Assembly: GCA_041674485.1 (NCBI GenBank)
Contig: JBAYVP010000330.1
Span: 1 to 5,923 of the forward strand
Reading direction: 5' to 3'
DNA: 5,923 bases
DNA from: JAGXQV01 sp041674485
Lineage (GTDB): Bacteria > Pseudomonadota > Gammaproteobacteria > Burkholderiales > Sulfuricellaceae
Shown: positions 3,901 through 5,923 of the stretch, one piece after another
How positions within the stretch are numbered: the first letter of the stretch is position 1
Layout of the letters: each line of letters opens with the position of its first letter
Program-made: the position numbers and the translations under genes
The notes under the pieces: generated by a model
Databases searched by the model: none
What the model saw: the letters and a program-made list of their open reading frames with translations, nothing else
Told to the model about the DNA's origin: nothing

Positions 3901-5923
3901 TTTCCAGGCCGACAGCAACGGCGCCGCTTATTTCACAGTGATTGCCGGCGCGGACGCTTGCCCGGCGGCGGCAGCCATCGAAGCGCACAGCGGCAGCCCG
4001 CTTTACTGGGGCGCCACCGCGCTCGCCGCCAACGTAGCGGCGAGCTACACCCTGCGCAACCTCACCGCGAGCACCGCTTACAAGCTGTGTGCCGCCGTCA
4101 AGTCCGGCGTGACCTACAGCGCGGTGCAGGAACAGGCTTTCACCACCAGCGCCACCGCGACGCTCGGCAGCACCTGGAGCGCGTTGGGTAGCGCCGGTTT
4201 TACGGCGGGGCAAGCCGACATCACATCACTCGGCATCGCCCCAGACGGCACGCCTTATGTGGCTTATAAGGATTACGCCGCCAGCTCCAAGGCATCTGTA
4301 ATGAAATTCAATGGCGCCACCTGGGAACTCGTAGGTAGTGCCGGATTTTCGGCTGGCACGACCACTTACGAATCGTTGGCCTTCGCCCCGGACGGCACGC
4401 CCTATGTGGCGTATACCGATGGCAATGCCAGCGACAAGGCGACGGTGATGAAATTCAACGGCACCGCCTGGGTCACAGTGGGCAGCGCCGGATTTTCGGC
4501 GGGTTCGGCCAGCTACCTGTCACTGGCTTTCGCCCCGGATGGCTCGCCCTATCTGGCATATGACGATGTCGGCAGCGGCTACAAGGAAACGGTGATGAAA
4601 TTCGACGGCGCCAATTGGGTAACGGTGGGTGCTGCCGGGTTCTCGGGAAGCGATCCCACATACGGCTCGCTGGCCTTTGCTCCCGATGGAACACCTTATT
4701 TGGCGTATGCGGATGGTGCCAACGGCAGCAAGGCGACGGTAGTGAAATTCAATGGTGCGGCGTGGGTCACGGTCGGCAGCGCCGGTTTCTCGGCAGGACA
4801 GGCCAACAACACCTCGCTGGCCATCACCCCGGACGGCACGCCTTATCTGGCTTTCAAGGATGGCGGCAACAGCAACAAGGCGACGGTGATGAAATTCGAT
4901 GGCGCCAACTGGGGCGTGGTGGGCAGCACCGGTTTCTCGGCGGGGATGGTTGGCTATCCCTCGTTGGCCTTCGCCCCGGATGGCAAGCCTTATGTGGCCT
5001 ACCAGGATGGGGGCAACAGCTTCAAAGCAACGGCGATGAAATTCGACGGCGCCAACTGGGTGACGGTCGGCAGCGCCGGCTTCTCGGCGGGAATTGTTAG
5101 CTATCCCTCGTTGGCCTTCGCCCTGGACGGTACGCCCTATGTGGCCTATGCCGATTTCGGCAACAGCCTCAAGGCGACGGTGATGAAGCTCGCCAGCGGC
5201 GCCACCGCCCCCGACGCCCCCACCGGCATCAGCGCCACCGCAGGCAACGGCAGCGTCTCGGTAAGCTTCACCGCCCCGGCCAGCAACGGCGGCGCGGCAA
5301 TCACCGAATACACCGCCTCCTGCGCCCCGGCGACGGCCAATCAATTTGAGGCTTTGTACGTCTGGACCGCTTCGCAGACCGGCAGCGGCTCGCCGATCAC
5401 CGTGAGCGGCCTGACCAACGGCGCCGCCTACAAGTGCGAGGTCAAGGCCAGTAATAGCGCGGGTTATGGCGACTACTCCGGCGCGAGCAGCAGCTTCACC
5501 CCGGCAGCGCCGGCTTCCACGCCATCCGGCGGCAACGACAACACCACCCCGCCACCGCCGCCCGCCACCCATGTCGATCTCCCCACCGGCGGCGGCACGG
5601 TCACCCCAACCGGCGGCCAGACCGTCACCGTGACCGACAACGGTAAGGTAGGTTCCAGCATCGACCTGCCGCCGCAAACCGCGCCGACCACCGGCGCCCC
5701 CACGCCTGCGTCCGTCAGCATCAATGTCGTGCTGCCCGGCGTCGGCACGGTGACGGCGAGCAGCAACAGCAGCGGCACCAAGCTGGGCGTGCAAGGCGTT
5801 ACGATGCCGGGCGCGACCACTTCCGTCAGCACCGTGATGGTCTCTCAAGGCAGCGCCTCCTTCACCGCGACCAAGGAAGGCCAACCGGTCGCTTCGCTTA
5901 AAAACGGCATCTTCGTGGTTTCC
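764..5923 (+). CDS. Giant exported modular protein with twin seven-repeat arrays, beta-helix and FN3 domains (3' partial)
   Basis: One frame is open for 1720 codons from ATG 764 to the window edge, so the C terminus is missing. Domains in order are: signal region 1-66; seven repeats of about 49 residues (68-405); Big_5-like Ig domain 406-522; FN3 523-616; right-handed beta-helix 617-933; FN3 936-1025; Ig/FN3-like 1026-1137; seven 49-residue repeats 1138-1476; FN3 1480-1579; proline-rich linker; and an unrecognised beta-rich tail. Composition is Gly/Ala/Ser/Thr/Asn-rich with few charges and few cysteines, typical of secreted or surface proteins. No catalytic motif was recognised. By architecture it is likely an extracellular adhesin, glycan-binding or matrix protein; this is inference. 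It stands alone on its strand with a 268-base leader after the repeat element. The secretion or anchoring module, such as a sorting or autotransporter signal, would lie beyond the window. Confidence 0.93.
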   Translation, partial: MNTSHRPITAQPRAGKTATARNTILRRSALAVAVAAAFALPAALPVGGLAATALVALAAMPQVAQAGWQAVGGAGFSEAGIVTSSLAFAPDGTPYVAYAEAFEMNAYATVMKFNGTNWVTVGSARFSAGGVGYLSLAVAPNGTPYVAYNDPSNGWKATVMKFNGSDWVAVGNAGFSVGTANDVSLSFAPDGVPHVAYQDSSSSKATVMKFDGSAWVAVGDAGVSAGSGAVPSLSFAAGGTPYVAFQDVANSQKATVMKFNGTAWVAVGVAGFSAGSVFSPSLDIAPDGTPYVAYQDFGNSQAATVMKFDGMYWVTVGSAGFSGVASASTSLALTQDVSHYPYVAYQENGMEGATRVMKFDGTNWVALGNALGSGGLPSLSFAPDGTPYVAYQDVANSYKATVMKFVPDGPALVSSVPADNATGVLPGATIVLTFDDWMGIGSGNLKIVNDSDTTSETINVASPGGKFAWTSDHKTLTITPGTPLASGKNYHLEIAATTLIGNAMEMYYAGIANATTLNFSIAGAPTAPTGVTVSAGGGQGSVAFTPGSNGGSAITSYDVSCTSSNGGAAGTGSGSSSPIVVTGLTAGKDYSCTVTASNGVGSSSASTASSSFTVLSNAVAVSTAADSGAGSLRQALLDVAAGGTITFDPAIANQTITLTSTLAVDKSITIDGGSQALTVSGNNAVRVFSIADGATVTLQKLTIANGSDDTNGGGGIRNGSGTLTLNQVTLSGNAGTGTGGGGLYNAGGAITISNSLFTGNSASDGGGVRNSGGTLNLTNVTFSGNSATNTGGAVFAGGGGTLNINNVTIAGNTGTTNSGGISNQGATINLKNTLLAANTGGNCSNAAPITNVGYNLDDGTTCGFASNNNSQSSAAPLLGVLSDNGGSTRTLALGDGSPAINAGNNATCATTDQRGTSRALSVGDACDIGAFEVAAVPGAPTGISATVGNGQATVSWSAPANPGGAAISGYTVTASPGGATCTTSGATSCTVSGLTNGTAYTFTVTATSSIGSGSASAASSAVTPVVLPVLNTPSASADSANLSTFGFQADSNGAAYFTVIAGADACPAAAAIEAHSGSPLYWGATALAANVAASYTLRNLTASTAYKLCAAVKSGVTYSAVQEQAFTTSATATLGSTWSALGSAGFTAGQADITSLGIAPDGTPYVAYKDYAASSKASVMKFNGATWELVGSAGFSAGTTTYESLAFAPDGTPYVAYTDGNASDKATVMKFNGTAWVTVGSAGFSAGSASYLSLAFAPDGSPYLAYDDVGSGYKETVMKFDGANWVTVGAAGFSGSDPTYGSLAFAPDGTPYLAYADGANGSKATVVKFNGAAWVTVGSAGFSAGQANNTSLAITPDGTPYLAFKDGGNSNKATVMKFDGANWGVVGSTGFSAGMVGYPSLAFAPDGKPYVAYQDGGNSFKATAMKFDGANWVTVGSAGFSAGIVSYPSLAFALDGTPYVAYADFGNSLKATVMKLASGATAPDAPTGISATAGNGSVSVSFTAPASNGGAAITEYTASCAPATANQFEALYVWTASQTGSGSPITVSGLTNGAAYKCEVKASNSAGYGDYSGASSSFTPAAPASTPSGGNDNTTPPPPPATHVDLPTGGGTVTPTGGQTVTVTDNGKVGSSIDLPPQTAPTTGAPTPASVSINVVLPGVGTVTASSNSSGTKLGVQGVTMPGATTSVSTVMVSQGSASFTATKEGQPVASLKNGIFVVS
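965..1978 (+). repeat. First seven-repeat array, predicted beta-propeller (residues 68-405)
   Basis: Seven tandem units begin at Trp codons 965, 1115, 1262, 1406, 1553, 1700 and 1853. The spacings are 150, 147, 144, 147, 147 and 153 nt. Each unit follows the pattern W-V-x-V-G-x-A-G-F-S, then S-L-x-F-A-P-D-G-T-P-Y-V-A-Y-x-D, then K-A-T-V-M-K-F-[ND]-G. Three or four predicted beta-strands per unit and seven units fit a seven-bladed propeller. Units 1 and 6 carry small insertions. Unit 4 has AAGG in place of APDG. Unit 7 is three residues shorter in the AGFSAG region and exits into the Ig domain. The propeller assignment is inference from repeat number and length, with no structure known to me. 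Confidence 0.75.
1979..2329 (+). other. Big_5 / SbsA-like Ig domain (residues 406-522)
   Basis: The segment opens with a Pro-rich entry and SSVPADNATGVLPGATIVLT. It continues with LKIVND, the strand KTLTITPGTPLASGKNYHLE, and a closing TLNFSI. This is the usual order of bacterial Ig-like Big_5 domains: 'P-x-D-(N/G)-A-T-G-V', then 'I-x-L-x-F', then 'L-x-(I/V)-x-P-x-x-x-L-x-x-G-x-x-Y'. Such domains are structural spacers in surface proteins. The loop around MEMYYAG is longer than typical. Confidence 0.65.
2330..2611 (+). other. Fibronectin type III domain 1 (residues 523-616)
   Basis: It starts APTAPTGVTVSAGGGQGSVA, continues GGSAITSYDVSC and closes with VVTGLTAGKDYSCTVTASNG. This is the classic FN3 pattern: P-x-x-P, a tryptophan-less B strand, S-Y-x-V, and G-L-x-x-G-x-x-Y-x-x-x-V-x-A-x-N. 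Two cysteines (SYDVSC and DYSC) could form a disulfide in the oxidising exterior. It links the Ig domain to the beta-helix. Confidence 0.75.
2612..3562 (+). other. Right-handed parallel beta-helix with choice-of-anchor-Q-like end (residues 617-933)
   Basis: Near the start is GSLRQAL (630-636), matching the CSLREAI-type motif that often precedes bacterial beta-helices. GGTITFD, an SITIDGG segment and NVTFSGNSA-type coils follow, with repeating GGG-x-x-N, (L/I)-x-(L/I)-x-N-x-x-(L/F)-x-G-N, as in pectate-lyase-like folds. The end carries DGSPAINAG (895-903) and TDQRG (911-915), then CDIGAFE (926-932), the signature of choice-of-anchor-Q domain proteins. That motif normally lies near a C terminus, but here it is internal, followed by about 790 further residues in the window. 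No lyase active-site residues were recognised, so a structural or binding role is favoured. Confidence 0.75.
3569..3838 (+). other. Fibronectin type III domain 2 (residues 936-1025)
   Basis: It begins VPGAPTGISATVGNGQATVS, continues WSAPANPGGAAISGYTVTAS and ends VSGLTNGTAYTFTVTATSS, a full FN3 pattern including the B-strand tryptophan. Two cysteines flank the E-F region (ATCTTSGATSC). At DNA level it is close to FN3 domain 3, with a 20-base identical stretch at 3581-3600 and 5219-5238, which indicates intragenic duplication. Confidence 0.8.
3839..4174 (+). other. Ig/FN3-like spacer domain (residues 1026-1137)
   Basis: The sequence includes TFGFQADSNGAAYFTVIAGA and, toward the end, SYTLRNLTASTAYKLCAAVK. 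That end matches an FN3-like G-strand region with the Y-x-L-x-x-L-x-x-x-T-x-Y pattern. The front half is less regular and includes a cysteine (DACPAA) that may pair with the one in YKLCA. It precedes the second repeat array directly. A fold assignment beyond beta-sandwich is uncertain. Confidence 0.5.
4175..5191 (+). repeat. Second seven-repeat array, exact 147-nt period, predicted beta-propeller (residues 1138-1476)
   Basis: Trp codons opening the units lie at 4175, 4322, 4469, 4616, 4763, 4910 and 5057, every interval exactly 147 nt (49 residues). Consensus runs W-V-T-V-G-S-A-G-F-S-A-G, then S-L-A-F-A-P-D-G-T-P-Y-(V/L)-A-Y, then K-A-T-V-M-K-F-(N/D)-G. The first unit starts WSALG, echoing WQAVG at the start of the first array, and the last unit ends in KL instead of KF, where the fold would close. 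The units are more alike than those of the first array, implying later amplification or homogenisation. A second seven-bladed propeller is the natural reading. Confidence 0.78.
5201..5500 (+). other. Fibronectin type III domain 3 (residues 1480-1579)
   Basis: It starts APDAPTGISATAGNGSVSVS, continues FTAPASNGGAAITEYTASC and ends VSGLTNGAAYKCEVKASNSA. This is the FN3 pattern with a longer C-D loop (ANQFEALYVWTASQTGSG). Two cysteines sit at equivalent strands to those in FN3 domain 1. The 30 bases at 5402-5431 differ at only two positions from 3734-3763 in domain 2. Confidence 0.78.
5501..5923 (+). other. Proline-rich linker and unrecognised beta-rich C-terminal segment (residues 1580-1720, partial)
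   Basis: A low-complexity linker contains SGGNDNTTPPPPPATHVD, with five consecutive prolines at 1596-1600. It marks the boundary between the domain arrays and a different C-terminal part. That part (from about 1604) is Thr/Val/Gly-rich with alternating hydrophobic strands (GGTVTPTGGQTVTVTDNG, SVSINVVLPGVGTVTAS) and does not match a family I recognise. It continues past the window edge, where the secretion or anchoring module would be expected. Confidence 0.55.

Noticed and set aside
3346..4191. Plus-strand frame of 281 codons in a second frame inside the giant gene
   Set aside because: The product is extremely rich in Arg, His and Gln, which is the expected shifted reading of GCC/GGC/ACC-rich sense codons. 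The main frame has clear FN3 and beta-helix domains here.
965..5191. CRISPR-like or satellite interpretation of the repeats
   Set aside because: The periodicity is 147 nt, in frame and coding throughout, with conservation following amino acid constraints. There are no short identical repeats separated by unique spacers.
4520..5884. Long antisense open frame (454 codons) opposite the second repeat array
   Set aside because: It mirrors the 147-nt repeats of the sense gene and arises from GC-rich codon structure. Its translation is a Gly/Arg/Ala-rich, low-information protein, and the sense frame has a signal peptide, domains and a ribosome binding site.

Overview
The window is GC-rich and dominated by one giant plus-strand gene. 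It starts at ATG 764 behind a strong ribosome binding site (GGAGGAG) and stays open to the last base, giving 1720 codons with no stop. The predicted product is a very large exported, modular surface or secreted protein. Nothing in the window names the species. The GC-rich base composition, the AQA-type signal cleavage site, the TumE/TumA-like remnant and the palindromic intergenic element together suggest a free-living Gram-negative bacterium, most likely a pseudomonadote. This is inference only.

Layout. Positions 1-111 hold no convincing gene. Positions 112-413 (minus strand) hold what looks like a decayed toxin-antitoxin operon. It consists of a 74-residue antitoxin-like gene (TumA / HVO_A0114 / COG4190 type) lacking the usual C-terminal half, preceded with an ATGA overlap by only the last 26 codons of a probable TumE-like toxin. 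The toxin remnant ends exactly where an 82-bp palindromic repeat element (414-495) begins. Positions 496-763 are the leader of the giant gene.

The giant protein reads, from its N terminus: a long signal region (1-66); seven tandem repeats of about 49 residues (68-405); a Big_5/SbsA-like Ig domain (406-522); a first FN3 domain (523-616); a right-handed parallel beta-helix ending in a choice-of-anchor-Q-like motif (617-933); a second FN3 domain (936-1025); another Ig/FN3-like domain (1026-1137); a second set of exactly seven 49-residue repeats (1138-1476); a third FN3 domain (1480-1579); a proline-rich linker (about 1580-1603); and an unrecognised beta-rich segment that runs off the window.

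The most interesting observation is the pair of seven-fold arrays. The number and length of the units fit two seven-bladed beta-propellers bracketing a beta-helix and Ig modules. Such proteins usually act outside the cell in adhesion, glycan binding or matrix building. No catalytic residues were identified, and the secretion or anchoring signal would lie beyond the window.
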